A stretch of 64,000 nucleotides of DNA. Origin: CAVXSP01 sp963764505. Its GTDB lineage: Bacteria; Acidobacteriota; Vicinamibacteria; Vicinamibacterales; SCN-69-37. Shown piece by piece: positions 34,744-43,619 of the stretch. Both the position numbers and the translations under genes were made by a program. Numbering within the stretch: the stretch's first letter is position 1; every line of letters starts with the position of its first letter. The stretch spans positions 3,534,001 through 3,598,000 of the forward strand of contig CAVXSP010000001.1 in the NCBI GenBank assembly GCA_963764505.1, written 5' to 3'. The notes below the pieces were generated by a model. That model was not told the origin of the DNA. It did not search any database and worked only from the letters and a program-made list of their open reading frames with translations.

Positions 34744-35412
34744 CTACTCCTTGTCCGCTTCCTTCTCGGTCTTGCCCTTCTTGATCACCTCGGGCTCGGC
34801 CGGCGCGGCCGGCGCGGCGGCCGCGGCCTCCGCCGGCGCCGCTTCCGCCTCGACGCGCGGCGCCACGACGTGCACGATCAGCAGTTCGGGCTCGCTCACC
34901 GGCTTCCACTTGCCGCCGGTGTCGAGATCGCGAACGCGGATGCCGTCGTTGATCATGAGCTCGGTGACGTCGACGGTCAACTGCTCGGGAATGTCGCCCG
35001 GCAGGCACTCGATGGCGATGCTGCGGTTGACGAAATCAATCACGCCCCCTTGCGCCTTGATCCCCTTCGCGTCACCGGTCAGATGCACGGGCACGGTCAC
35101 CCGCAGGGCGCGGTCCATCGCCACGCGAAAGAAATCGGCGTGCAGGAGATGGTGGCCGACGGGATCGAGCTGGTATTCCTTGACGAGCACGCGCGCGTCG
35201 CCGACGCCGTCGATCCTGAGCGAGATCAGCGTGTTCACGCCGGACTGCGAATGCAGGATCTGCATCAAGGCCTTGGGATCGACCGCGACGGGCTCGCCCT
35301 CGCGCGATGGCCCGCCGTAGAGCACCGCGGGAATCCGGCCGCTCCGGCGCAGGCGGCCGGCATTGTTCCGGCCGAAGGCATCCCGGCGCGTGGCTTCGAG
35401 CGTGGCTTCCAT
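34744..35412 (-). CDS. rplY: 50S ribosomal protein L25 (Ctc form)
   Basis: A 222-residue long form of L25 (general stress protein Ctc) that binds 5S rRNA. The N-terminal L25 domain reads LEATRRDAFGRNNAGRLRRSGRIPAVLYGG. A beta domain with VPVHLTGDAKGIKAQGGVIDFV and VDVTELMINDGIRVRDLDT follows. The C-terminus is a low-complexity Ala/Glu/Pro then Lys tail. The prs-rplY-pth order is widely conserved. Confidence 0.95.
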   Translation of the reverse strand: MEATLEATRRDAFGRNNAGRLRRSGRIPAVLYGGPSREGEPVAVDPKALMQILHSQSGVNTLISLRIDGVGDARVLVKEYQLDPVGHHLLHADFFRVAMDRALRVTVPVHLTGDAKGIKAQGGVIDFVNRSIAIECLPGDIPEQLTVDVTELMINDGIRVRDLDTGGKWKPVSEPELLIVHVVAPRVEAEAAPAEAAAAAPAAPAEPEVIKKGKTEKEADKE

Positions 35413-35433
35413 GACTGCAACCTTTCTTGAGAG

Positions 35434-36378
35434 TTACACGAACAACTTGGAGACCGACGTCTCCTCGTGGATGCTCTTGATGGCCTGCGCCAGCAGGCGC
35501 GCGACCGAGAGCACCACGATCTTGCTGCACGCCGCGCGGGCGCCGTTCAACGGAATCGAGTTGGTGATGACGAGCTTGTCGATGGGCGCGGCTTCAATCG
35601 TCTTGATCGCCGGGCCCGACAGCACGCCGTGCACCGCGCTCGCCAGCACGCGTGCCGCGCCGTTGTCCTTCAGGGCCTGCGCCGCCTTCTGGATCGTCCC
35701 GGCGGTGTCGATGATGTCGTCGGCGATGACGCACACGCGGCCGGTGACCGAGCCCACCACGTTCATGACCTCCGCCTTGCCGTCTTCGCTGCGCCGCTTG
35801 TCGATGATCGCCAGATCGGCGTCCAGCCGCTTGGCGTAGGCCCGGGCGCGTTCGGCGCCTCCCGCGTCGGGCGAGACGATCGTGATCGGTCCGAAGTTCT
35901 GGCGCACCAGGTAGTCGATGATGCACGGCGCCGCGAACAGATGATCCACTGGAATGTCGAAGAACCCCTGGATCTGCGCCTTGTGCAGATCCATCGTCAG
36001 GACCCGGTTGGCGCCCGCCGCGCTCAGCAGATTGGCCACGAGCTTCGCCGAGATCGGGACGCGCGGCTTGTCCTTGCGGTCCTGACGCGCGTAGCCGTAG
36101 TACGGGATGACGGCGGTGATCCGCGAGGCCGACGATCGGCGGAACGCGTCGACCATCACGCACAGCTCGACCAGATGCTCGTCGACCGGCGACGACGTGG
36201 GCTGCACGACGAACACGTCGGTTCCGCGGATGTTCTCGTCGATCTGGAACGAGACCTCCGTGTCGGGAAACCGGTGCAGCCGGGCGCTGCCCAGCTCGAG
36301 CCCGAGATGGTCGGCGATTTCGGACGCCAGAGCCGGGTGCGCACTGCCAGTGAAAATCTTCAGCGGGCCGTGAATCAT
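35434..36378 (-). CDS. prs: Ribose-phosphate pyrophosphokinase
   Basis: A 314-residue PRPP synthase, supplying PRPP to nucleotide, His and Trp synthesis. Blocks: FPDTEVSFQIDENIRGTDVFVVQP, YYGYARQDRKDKPRVPISAKL, DLHKAQIQGFFDIPVDHL, VSPDAGGAERARAYAKRL (PRPP/Mg) and VIADDIIDTAGTIQKAA. The ATG at 36378 (MIHGPLKIFTGSAHP) was chosen; the longer frame runs back over tRNA-Gln. It lies downstream of tRNA-Gln and ispE. Confidence 0.96.
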   Translation of the reverse strand: MIHGPLKIFTGSAHPALASEIADHLGLELGSARLHRFPDTEVSFQIDENIRGTDVFVVQPTSSPVDEHLVELCVMVDAFRRSSASRITAVIPYYGYARQDRKDKPRVPISAKLVANLLSAAGANRVLTMDLHKAQIQGFFDIPVDHLFAAPCIIDYLVRQNFGPITIVSPDAGGAERARAYAKRLDADLAIIDKRRSEDGKAEVMNVVGSVTGRVCVIADDIIDTAGTIQKAAQALKDNGAARVLASAVHGVLSGPAIKTIEAAPIDKLVITNSIPLNGARAACSKIVVLSVARLLAQAIKSIHEETSVSKLFV

Positions 36379-36539
36379 TGTTCGAATGGCGGGACCCTGC
36401 ACCCAGCCAGGCGCGCTCGCTCGCGGGGCCCCAACGCCCCGCGCCGCTCCCGCGCATCCGTTCGTCGCTGGCGGGGACCCCAGCACCTCGCGTCGTTCGC
36501 GCGCGATGGACCGTCGCTGCGACGGCGGACGCTCCCAAC

Positions 36540-36614
36540 TGGTTGGGGCGGAAGGATTCGAACCTTCGAATACGGGATCCAAAGTCCCGCGCCTTACCGC
36601 TTGGCCACGCCCCA
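36540..36614 (-). tRNA. tRNA-Gln (anticodon TTG)
   Basis: A 75-base cloverleaf. The acceptor TGGGGCG pairs with CGCCCCA, the anticodon loop is CTTTGGA with anticodon TTG, the T loop is GGTTCGAATCC and CCA is encoded. It lies between ispE and prs, its usual neighbours. Confidence 0.95.
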
Positions 36615-36630
36615 AGACAAACACAAGAGT

Positions 36631-37518
36631 CTAGCACAGCCCCACGCGACGCCTGGCAGCGCGGCGCGACAGCGTGCGGGTCGAGATCACCTGCCATCCG
36701 GGCCGCGCGAGCCGCCGGGCGAGCCGGCCGCCGGCGGGTCCGGCAAGTCCATAGACCGCTGAGCCGCTCCCGGACATCAGCGCCGCCTCGACGCCAGCCG
36801 CGCGAAGCGCCTCGAGCATCTCGCCGATCGGCGGATGCCGCCGGGCCACCGCCGGCTGCAGATCGTTGCGCAGCGCGAGCAATCCCGTCGGCCAGCCGAC
36901 GTCGACCGCCGGCGCCATCGCATCGTTCCGGCTCGCCCGCCGCGCGTCGTCGTCGAACCATCCGTAGGCGTCCGGCGTCGAGACCTCGAACGCGGGCTTG
37001 ATGATCGTCACGCGGAGCGGAGTCGCGTCCAGGAGCGGCAGGATCTCCTCGCCGCGCCCGAGCGCGAGCGCCGTGCCGCCGACCAGGAAGAACGCCACGT
37101 CCGATCCGATCTCGGCTGCCAGTTCGGCCAGTCGCCCGTCCGGCAGCCGCCCGCCCCAGACGGCATGGAGGCCGACCAGCGCCGCCGCCGCGTCGGCGCT
37201 GGCGCCGCCCAGCCCGGCGGCCGCGGGAATCGACTTCTCGAGCGACAGGCGAACGCCGCGCGGTTCGCCACGCCGCCCGAGTGCTCGCCAGAGCAGCGCC
37301 GCCGCCCTCCAGACCAGGTTGCCGCGGCCGGCCGGTACGACCGGCGGACTGACGGCCAGCCGCATCGGACCGCTTCGCGCGACGATTGTCAGTCGATCGC
37401 TGAGCGCGACGGACTGGATGATCGATCGGACGTCGTGGAAACCGTCGGTGCGTCTCCGCCCGACATGGAGGGTCAGGTTGATCTTGGCCGGGGGCCGCAG
37501 GACCAGCGTTCGCGTCAC
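36631..37518 (-). CDS. ispE: 4-diphosphocytidyl-2-C-methyl-D-erythritol kinase
   Basis: A 295-residue GHMP kinase, the fourth step of the MEP pathway. The N-terminus RPPAKINLTLHVGRRRTDGFHDV is the substrate-binding signature; the ATP loop is PAAAGLGGASADAAAALV, and the C-terminal MSGSGSAVYG block is present. The start overlaps the stop of the LolB-like gene by four bases. Its pathway partner ispDF is in the same window. Confidence 0.95.
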   Translation of the reverse strand: MTRTLVLRPPAKINLTLHVGRRRTDGFHDVRSIIQSVALSDRLTIVARSGPMRLAVSPPVVPAGRGNLVWRAAALLWRALGRRGEPRGVRLSLEKSIPAAAGLGGASADAAAALVGLHAVWGGRLPDGRLAELAAEIGSDVAFFLVGGTALALGRGEEILPLLDATPLRVTIIKPAFEVSTPDAYGWFDDDARRASRNDAMAPAVDVGWPTGLLALRNDLQPAVARRHPPIGEMLEALRAAGVEAALMSGSGSAVYGLAGPAGGRLARRLARPGWQVISTRTLSRRAARRRVGLC

Positions 37519-38333
37519 CGCCCCTCACCCAGCGGTCCCGACGCCCTGAGCTGCTCGAGGGTCAGGGGAACCGCGGATGCGGGCGCCTCGACGGTGAAGG
37601 CGCCGGCGGGCAGCGGCACGTTGACCTCGATCTGACTCTGCGCGATGGAGAGCGCGAGCGCCGGACTCCGGCCGGGCGCCGAGGTCAGACGCAGCTGACG
37701 CGGCCACACTTCCGATCGCCCCGGGTCGCGGGCATAGTCGACGAGCAACCCGGAGCGCTCGACGGCGACGACGCGCCAGTGGTCTGCGACCTCGCGCAGG
37801 AAGGCGCGCCCGTGCACCGTTCGCACCGCGATCAGCTCGCCGAAGCGGGCGCCGTCCTCGACCGTCGGTTCGTCGAGGCCGCAACCCGCCAACACGGTCA
37901 GCAGCGACGCCGGATCGAGCGTGACGCCGACGAGCGCCTCCAGAATGCGGTCGGCGGGCGCCACGAGCACGTGATTGTCGCGCATCACGAGCGTCGCCTC
38001 CGGCTCGGTGCCGGCCAGCACGAACGCCGCTCGGCCGAACGGCGCGGGCGCTTCCAGCCGGATCTGTCCGCGGCTGGTCAGGCCGGCCAGGATCGTCCCT
38101 CTCGGCAGCCGCGTGGAGCCGACGCGTCCCGACAGCCGGAGCGCCGCAGAGAACGTCTCCGCTCCGCGGCAGCGTGCCGTCGCATCGCTCCAGGCCGCCG
38201 ACGCTTCGGGGGCCGGCGCGCCGGGACCGGCCGGGACTTTGAACGCCGGCCGCCCGCAGGACGCGGCCAGGAGCCAGAAGCCGGAGGCCAGGAGCCAGAA
38301 GCCAGAAGGGCGGAGGCTGGTGACCTGGATCAT
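37515..38333 (-). CDS. LolB-like outer-membrane lipoprotein with a repeat-derived signal peptide
   Basis: A 272-residue lipoprotein whose fold pattern (amphipathic strands LRLSGRVGSTRLPRGTILAGL, QIRLEAPAPFGRAAFVLAG, LLTVLAGCGL) resembles LolB/DUF4292 proteins that insert lipoproteins into the outer membrane. The only sensible start is the ATG at 38333. The signal peptide hydrophobic core SGFWLLASGFWLLAAS, ending at Cys 26, is a direct translation of the GCCAGAA/TTCTGGC heptamer arm. The right arm of the same hairpin lies just upstream of the start codon, so the start can be buried in an RNA stem-loop. It overlaps ispE and is preceded by the TPR gene. Function assignment is moderate. Confidence 0.7.
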   Translation of the reverse strand: MIQVTSLRPSGFWLLASGFWLLAASCGRPAFKVPAGPGAPAPEASAAWSDATARCRGAETFSAALRLSGRVGSTRLPRGTILAGLTSRGQIRLEAPAPFGRAAFVLAGTEPEATLVMRDNHVLVAPADRILEALVGVTLDPASLLTVLAGCGLDEPTVEDGARFGELIAVRTVHGRAFLREVADHWRVVAVERSGLLVDYARDPGRSEVWPRQLRLTSAPGRSPALALSIAQSQIEVNVPLPAGAFTVEAPASAVPLTLEQLRASGPLGEGR

Positions 38334-38384
38334 CGCGCTTCTGGCTTCTGGCTTCTGGCTTCTGGCTTCTGGCTTCTGGCTTCC
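38266..38384. repeat. Heptamer hairpin overlapping the start of the LolB-like gene
   Basis: The left arm (38266-38309) contains GCCAGGA/GCCAGAA/GCCGGAG units and is coding. The right arm (38338-38384) contains six TTCTGGC units and begins right after the TPR stop codon. The loop of about 28 bases contains the ATG at 38331-38333. The element has the same placement rule as the other copies except that translation now starts inside it. Confidence 0.92.
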
Positions 38385-38385
38385 T

Positions 38386-40029
38386 CTATTGTCCCGCCAG
38401 CGCCTTCGCCCGGTCACGCGCCTTGGTCACGGCACCGACGTCGATGCCATTGCGGTCGCCCGCGAGCGCGTGATCCCAAGCCTCGACTGCCTGGCGGTAG
38501 AGCTTGAGCCGGAAGTACAGCTCGGCGAGGTGGTCCTGCACGACCGAGTGGGTCGGCAGCGCGGCGGCGGCCCGCTGGAGCGGATCGCGTGCTTCCCCGA
38601 GCTTGGCCTGCTTCACGTAGGCCCAGCCGAGGCTGTCGAGAAACGACGGGTTGTCCGGCTCGATGGCGAGGGCCCGCGTAATCAAGTCGACGGCCTCGTC
38701 GAGTTTCTCACCGTGGTCGGCCAGCATGTAGCCGAGGTAGTTCAAGGCTTCGGCCTGCTGCGGGTCATCGGCGATCAGCTGGCGGAACGTCCGCTCGGCC
38801 TCGTCGAACTGCTTGGCGCGTTCGTAGGCCGCGGCCAGATCGAAGAGGAGCTCCGGGCTCTTGGCGTCCCGGCGGCGCGCGTCCTCGAGCACTGCAATCG
38901 CGCGCCTCTCGTCGCCGGTGTACCCGAGCGCCTGGGCCAGCTCCCCCGCCATCCTGGCGAACATGCCGTTCGCGACGTCCTCGTCTCGCGGCGCGCGGAC
39001 CAGCGGGTCGAGCACGGCGACCACGCCGGCGTAGTCCTGACGCGAGGCGCGGGCGCCCGCGAGCGCCAACGGCCCGCGCGGGTCCTTCGGATCGATGGCC
39101 GTGATGTGCCGGGCATCCTCTTCGGCCCGCGCCGTGTCACCGGCGCGACTGTCGACCTGCGCGAGCAGATACCACGGATTGATCTCGCCGGGGCTCTGCT
39201 CGGTGATCTTCACGAGCACGTCGCGACCGGCGGCCAGCTCACCGGCGTTCACGAGCGCCGCGGCCTGGCGAGTGCGGTACGAGAGGTTGTCCGTGCTGCT
39301 CTCCGCCAGGTGCGCCCACACCGCCGCGGCGTCCTTCCATTGCCCGGCGCGCTCCTGCAGGTCGCCGAGGCGGAGCCACAGCCGCGTCTGATCCGGGCGC
39401 TGTGCCGTGAGTTCGGCCATGGCATCTGCGGCCGATGCCAGCTGATCCGTCTGCTCGTACGCGTCCGCGAGGAGCAGCAGCGCCTCCGGAGACCCCGGCC
39501 GGTCGAGCAGGAACAGCTTCAGCCGCTCGATCCCTTTCTCGTACTCGCCGGCCTGCACGAGCAGGCGGCCGAGTGTCAGCTCGACGGTGCGATCGACGAG
39601 GCGGTCGTCGGCGACGACCTCGAGGTCCGCGATCGCCTCGCGGCGCAGCGTCGCGGCGCGGGCGGCGTCCCGCGTCGCCGCGGCCAGATCGGCCTTCACC
39701 AGTCCGCGGACGCGATGGCCCGCGCGGTTGTCCGGGTCGAGCGCGACCGCCGCGTCGGCCTCCTTCAACGCCTGTTCGCCGTCGCCGCGCCGACCGAAGA
39801 TCAGCGCGAGCTCGGCATGGATATCGGGAGCGGTGGGGCACAGCTCGGCGGCCCGCCGGAGATCGGCAACCGCCCCGTCCACGTCGTTCTGATCGGCGAG
39901 GTCCCGCGCCTGCATGAACAGCAAGTAGGCTTCGCTCAGGTGCTCGGTCGTGACGGCCGGCGCGGCGGGCGCCGTCGGTGGCGTCTGGATCGCGAGGCCG
40001 AGCGCGAACAGGCCGGAGAGGAGCGGCAT
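38386..40029 (-). CDS. Exported tetratricopeptide-repeat protein
   Basis: A 547-residue protein consisting almost entirely of TPR units (for example ADLRRAAELCPTAPDIHAELALIFGRRGDGEQALKEADAAVALDPDN, and LNYLGYMLADHGEKLDEAVDLITRALAIEPDNPSFLDSLGWAYVKQ). The N-terminus MPLLSGLFALGLAIQTPPTAPAAPA looks like a signal peptide with a Pro/Ala-rich linker. The ATG at 40029 (GGAG upstream) was chosen over a GTG at 40047. TPR proteins beside lolB/ispE are frequent and are thought to act as envelope scaffolds; the partner is unknown. Confidence 0.85.
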   Translation of the reverse strand: MPLLSGLFALGLAIQTPPTAPAAPAVTTEHLSEAYLLFMQARDLADQNDVDGAVADLRRAAELCPTAPDIHAELALIFGRRGDGEQALKEADAAVALDPDNRAGHRVRGLVKADLAAATRDAARAATLRREAIADLEVVADDRLVDRTVELTLGRLLVQAGEYEKGIERLKLFLLDRPGSPEALLLLADAYEQTDQLASAADAMAELTAQRPDQTRLWLRLGDLQERAGQWKDAAAVWAHLAESSTDNLSYRTRQAAALVNAGELAAGRDVLVKITEQSPGEINPWYLLAQVDSRAGDTARAEEDARHITAIDPKDPRGPLALAGARASRQDYAGVVAVLDPLVRAPRDEDVANGMFARMAGELAQALGYTGDERRAIAVLEDARRRDAKSPELLFDLAAAYERAKQFDEAERTFRQLIADDPQQAEALNYLGYMLADHGEKLDEAVDLITRALAIEPDNPSFLDSLGWAYVKQAKLGEARDPLQRAAAALPTHSVVQDHLAELYFRLKLYRQAVEAWDHALAGDRNGIDVGAVTKARDRAKALAGQ

Positions 40030-40097
40030 AGACTCCAATTCTTTCACACCCAGCCTGGGCCCGCGCGAAAGCGCATCGGCCCTGCTATAGTCCTGGC

Positions 40098-40268
40098 ATG
40101 GCTGTGGATCCCGCGTTGCTCGAAATTCTCGTGTGCCCCGAGTGCAAGGCGCCGGTGAAGCTGGTGAAGAACGACACGGCCCTTCGGTGCGAGCGATGCC
40201 ATCGCGTGTATCCGATCAAGGATGACATCCCGGTGATGCTCGTCGACGAAGCCACAATCGAGGATTGA
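40098..40268 (+). CDS. Trm112/UPF0434-family small zinc protein
   Basis: A 56-residue protein: MAVDPALLEILVCPECKAPV, then LRCERCHRVYPIKDDIPVMLVDEA. Two CxxC pairs (residues 13/16 and 31/34) make a zinc ribbon of the Trm112/YcaR family. The eukaryotic relative is a methyltransferase partner; bacterial roles are little known, though such genes often sit beside lipid A or LPS genes. Its stop overlaps the TTG start of the heptosyltransferase (TTGA), coupling translation. Confidence 0.85.
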   Translation: MAVDPALLEILVCPECKAPVKLVKNDTALRCERCHRVYPIKDDIPVMLVDEATIED

Positions 40269-41341
40269 GCCCCTCCATCCTGCTGGTCCGGCTGCGGCTG
40301 ATCGGCGACGTCGTGTTCACGACGCCGGTCGTTCACGCATTGAAGCGGCGGTTCCCCTCGGCGCGGCTGACCTACCTGGTCGAGCCGGCCGCGGCCCCCG
40401 TGGTGGCGGCCAACCCGGAAATCGACGACGTGCTGATCGTCCCGTACACGCGTGGATGGCGCCGGCTCGCCGACGACGTGCAGATCGCCCGCCGGCTGCG
40501 GCGCGAGCGCTTCGACATCGCGGTGGATCTGCACGGCGGGCCGCGCAGCGGATGGCTGACGTGGGCCACGCGCGCGCCGCTCCGGGTGGGCTACGATGTC
40601 CCCGCACGGGCGTGGATGTACACCCGCGTGGTGCACCGGCCGCGCGTCCTCAGGCCGCGGCACTCGGTCGAGAACCAGTGGGATCTCCTGGCGGCGGTCG
40701 ATCCCGCCTTCGGACCCTCACCGGATCCGACGGCCGACCGCGTGCGGATGCCGGTCGACCCCGCCGCGCGGCGCGTCGTCGCCCGGCGGCTGCAGGAGGC
40801 GGGCGTGCCGGAGAGCGGCCGCCTGATCGTCCTGCACGTGAGCGCCGGGAACCCGTTCCGGCGATGGCCGGAGCCGTCGTTCGCGGATCTGGCGGCGGGG
40901 CTGGTGGAAGGCGACGCGCAACGCTGGGTGCTCCTGACGTCCGGACCATCCGATCAGCACGCCGCCTCCCGCGTCGTCGACGTCGTCCGGGCGCGCGTCG
41001 GCGAGGAGCGCCATCGCGTCGTGGAGGTGGACGGACTGACGCTGTCGGAACTGCGGGCGCTGATGGATCGCGCTTCGCTGTTCGTCGGCGGCGACAGCGG
41101 TCCACTGCATATCGCGGCCACCTCCGATGTGCCGGTCGTCGGGCTGTACGGCCCGACGCTGAAGGAGCGATCGGCGCCCTGGCGGCCCAGGGAGATCGGG
41201 ACCGCGGCGGTCGAGCCGGGGGCGCTTCCCTGCCGGCCGTGCGAGCAGCGCGTGTGCGCCCCCGGAGACTTCCGGTGTCTGGCGGGCATCACGGCCGGCA
41301 CGGTGCTCAAAGCGGCCGAGCGGCTGCTGGAGTCGGCGTGA
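40265..41341 (+). CDS. Glycosyltransferase family 9 (heptosyltransferase-like)
   Basis: A 358-residue GT-B enzyme of the ADP-heptose:LPS heptosyltransferase family. The N-terminus is ILLVRLRLIGDVVFTTPVVHALKRRFPSARLTYLVEP, and the sugar-nucleotide site is VGGDSGPLHIAATSDVPVVGLYGPT. It probably adds heptose to LPS inner core on the cytoplasmic side. The TTG start is supported by overlap with the upstream stop and by the immediate start of the family fold. The C-terminal Cys cluster (CRPCEQRVC) is common in the family. Followed by an O-antigen ligase and a heptose kinase. Confidence 0.88.
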   Translation: MSPSILLVRLRLIGDVVFTTPVVHALKRRFPSARLTYLVEPAAAPVVAANPEIDDVLIVPYTRGWRRLADDVQIARRLRRERFDIAVDLHGGPRSGWLTWATRAPLRVGYDVPARAWMYTRVVHRPRVLRPRHSVENQWDLLAAVDPAFGPSPDPTADRVRMPVDPAARRVVARRLQEAGVPESGRLIVLHVSAGNPFRRWPEPSFADLAAGLVEGDAQRWVLLTSGPSDQHAASRVVDVVRARVGEERHRVVEVDGLTLSELRALMDRASLFVGGDSGPLHIAATSDVPVVGLYGPTLKERSAPWRPREIGTAAVEPGALPCRPCEQRVCAPGDFRCLAGITAGTVLKAAERLLESA

Positions 41342-41441
41342 GCGAGCACCAGCACGCGAACCCGCGCGCACGCCGCGGGGCGAGGGGCCCCGGCGAGTGC
41401 GCGCGACGCAAGGGCGGGAGCGAAGCCCGCCGGACGACGCC

Positions 41442-42629
41442 ATGACCGACTCCCAGGCGCGGCAGATCGAACAGGCCGGCTACATCGCGCTCGTCGCCTG
41501 CATGGGCGTCGTGCAGTTCACGATCTTCGGGGCCAACCTGATCGTGGTCCCGGGGCTGCTCTGGCTCGCGCTGGCCGTGCACGAGGCGCGGCGGCCGGAC
41601 GTGCCCGCGTTCTTCTGGCCGCTGGTCGCGCTGGCCGGCTGGACGCTGCTGAGCTGCGCCTTTTCGCTCGATCCCGTCGAGAGCTTCACGCGGTCGCGGC
41701 AGCTCCTGCTCTTTCTGATCGTGCCGATGACGACCCGGCTCGTACGCGGCGACCGGGCGATGACGGCCGTCGACGTCATCATCGCGCTCGGCGCGGCCGG
41801 CGCGCTCGTCGGCATCGTCGAGTACGCCGCGCTCGGCTTCGACAATCTCAACCATCGGCCGCGCGGCACGCTCGGCCACTACATGACCTACTCCGGCGTG
41901 CTCATGCTCGTGACCTGCACGGCCGCCGCCCGGCTCATCTACTACCGGCGTGAATGGATCTGGCCGGCGATCGCCGTTCCTGCGCTCCTGGCCGCGCTGA
42001 TCTTCACCGACACGCGCAACGTGTGGGTGGGTACACTGCTCGCCGTCGGCGTGCTGCTCGGCTTCCGTCATATGAAGCTGCTGCTCCTCGTGCCGGTCGC
42101 CGCCGGCGTGCTCCTGTTCGCCGCGCCCGCCGTCGTGCAGCAGCGCGCCTACTCGATCTTCGACCTGCAGAATGCGACCAACCGGGATCGGCTGGGAATG
42201 ATCGAATCGGGCGTGGCCATGATCCACGACCACCCGTGGTTCGGGGTGGGACTGAACAACGTGCCGCGTGTCTATCCGCAGTATCGAACGGCGCTCGCGG
42301 TGGATCCGGAGGACGCGGTCGGCATCCCGACCCGCGCGCACCTCCACAACGTTCCCGTGCAACTGGCGGCCGAGCGAGGGCTGCCGGCGCTGGCCATCTT
42401 CCTCTGGTTCGTCGTCGTCGCCGGACGCGATCTGTTCCGGCAGCTCCGGAACGGCCCGGCACGGACGGTCGCGGCGGCCGGCGGCGCGGCGCTCGTGGCC
42501 ATGATGGCCGCGGGCATGTTCGAGCACAACTTCGGCGACTCCGAGTTCCTGACGCTGTTCCTCGGGCTGCTCACGCTCCCGTACGCCGCCAGCCGGAGCC
42601 CCGCCGGGAGCGCCGGCCCGACCGCCTGA
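41442..42629 (+). CDS. O-antigen ligase-like membrane protein (WaaL/Wzy family)
   Basis: A 395-residue polytopic protein with about ten hydrophobic helices. The large periplasmic loop contains RDRLGMIESGVAMIHDHPWFGVGLNNVPRVYPQYR and a HLHNVPVQLAAERGLP segment, the PF04932 signature with its conserved His. WaaL-type enzymes join O-antigen to lipid A-core and Wzy-type enzymes polymerise it; sequence alone does not separate them. The ATG at 41442 was preferred to 41397. The 100-bp gap before it holds no gene. Confidence 0.85.
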   Translation: MTDSQARQIEQAGYIALVACMGVVQFTIFGANLIVVPGLLWLALAVHEARRPDVPAFFWPLVALAGWTLLSCAFSLDPVESFTRSRQLLLFLIVPMTTRLVRGDRAMTAVDVIIALGAAGALVGIVEYAALGFDNLNHRPRGTLGHYMTYSGVLMLVTCTAAARLIYYRREWIWPAIAVPALLAALIFTDTRNVWVGTLLAVGVLLGFRHMKLLLLVPVAAGVLLFAAPAVVQQRAYSIFDLQNATNRDRLGMIESGVAMIHDHPWFGVGLNNVPRVYPQYRTALAVDPEDAVGIPTRAHLHNVPVQLAAERGLPALAIFLWFVVVAGRDLFRQLRNGPARTVAAAGGAALVAMMAAGMFEHNFGDSEFLTLFLGLLTLPYAASRSPAGSAGPTA

Positions 42630-42632
42630 ACG

Positions 42633-43619
42633 ATGTCGCAGCTCCAGACGCTCATCCCGCGCCTGCAACACCGACACGTCGCCGTCGTCGGCGACGTGAT
42701 GCTGGACCATTTTCTGATCGGGCACGTGGACCGCATCTCACCCGAGGCGCCCGTGCCGGTCGTCCGGTTCGAGCGGGAGGACTTCCGCCTGGGCGGAGCG
42801 GCCAACGTCGCGCACAACATCGCGCGAATGGGCGGGCGGGTGTCGCTCGTCGGGCTGGTCGGCGACGATGAGGCCGCCCGCGAACTGCGGAAGACGCTCG
42901 AAGCCGGCGGCCTGGATCCGGCCAGACTCGTGACCGACGCGCGCCCCACGACGCGCAAGGTCCGGATCGTGACCACGCGGAACCAGCAGGTCGCGCGGCT
43001 CGACTACGAGGGCGACGGCGAGCCCACCGGCGCCACCCTGCGCGCCCTGTGCGAGCAGGTGACGCGCGCCGCGGCCTCGGCCGACATCGTTGTCCTGTCC
43101 GACTATCGGAAAGGCGTGGTCTCCCCGGCCGTGATCGAAGCCGCGAGCGTGGCGGCACGGTCACGCGGAGTGCCGCTGCTCGTGGATCCGAAGGTTTCAC
43201 GAGCCGAGCGGTACCGAGGCGCGGCGCTGGTCACCCCGAACCACCATGAAGCGGAGCTGATGACCGGCGTCTCGATCCGCACGCGCGACGACATTCGAGC
43301 CGCGGCAAGAGACATCCACGAGCGCAGCGGCGCCAACGTGCTCGTCACCTGGGGCGAGCACGGGATGTGGCTGCTCGACGCGTCGGCAGAGCCCTGGACA
43401 GAGGAAGCGCTGCCGGCGGCCGCGCGCGAGGTGGCGGATGTGACCGGCGCCGGCGACACGGTGATTGCGCTGCTCGCGCTGAGCCTGGCCGCGGGCGCCT
43501 CCCTCGTGCAGGCCGCCCGGATCGCCAACATCGCCGCCGGCCTCGTCGTCGCGCGCTTCGGACCGGCGGTCGTGGAACCCGGCGAGCTGACCGCCGCGGT
43601 CGAAGCGTTCACGGAGTAA
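42633..43619 (+). CDS. rfaE1: D-glycero-beta-D-manno-heptose-7-phosphate kinase (HldE N-domain/RfaE1)
   Basis: A 328-residue PfkB-type kinase making heptose-1,7-bisphosphate for ADP-heptose. Blocks: VVGDVMLDHFLIGHVDRISPEAPVPVVRFEREDFRLGGAANVAHNIARMGG, VLSDYRKGVVS, LVDPKV and the PfkB signature EVADVTGAGDTVIALLALSLAAG with catalytic Asp. The C-terminal adenylyltransferase domain of bifunctional HldE is absent, so a separate enzyme is needed. It starts four bases after the ligase stop. Confidence 0.92.
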   Translation: MSQLQTLIPRLQHRHVAVVGDVMLDHFLIGHVDRISPEAPVPVVRFEREDFRLGGAANVAHNIARMGGRVSLVGLVGDDEAARELRKTLEAGGLDPARLVTDARPTTRKVRIVTTRNQQVARLDYEGDGEPTGATLRALCEQVTRAAASADIVVLSDYRKGVVSPAVIEAASVAARSRGVPLLVDPKVSRAERYRGAALVTPNHHEAELMTGVSIRTRDDIRAAARDIHERSGANVLVTWGEHGMWLLDASAEPWTEEALPAAAREVADVTGAGDTVIALLALSLAAGASLVQAARIANIAAGLVVARFGPAVVEPGELTAAVEAFTE

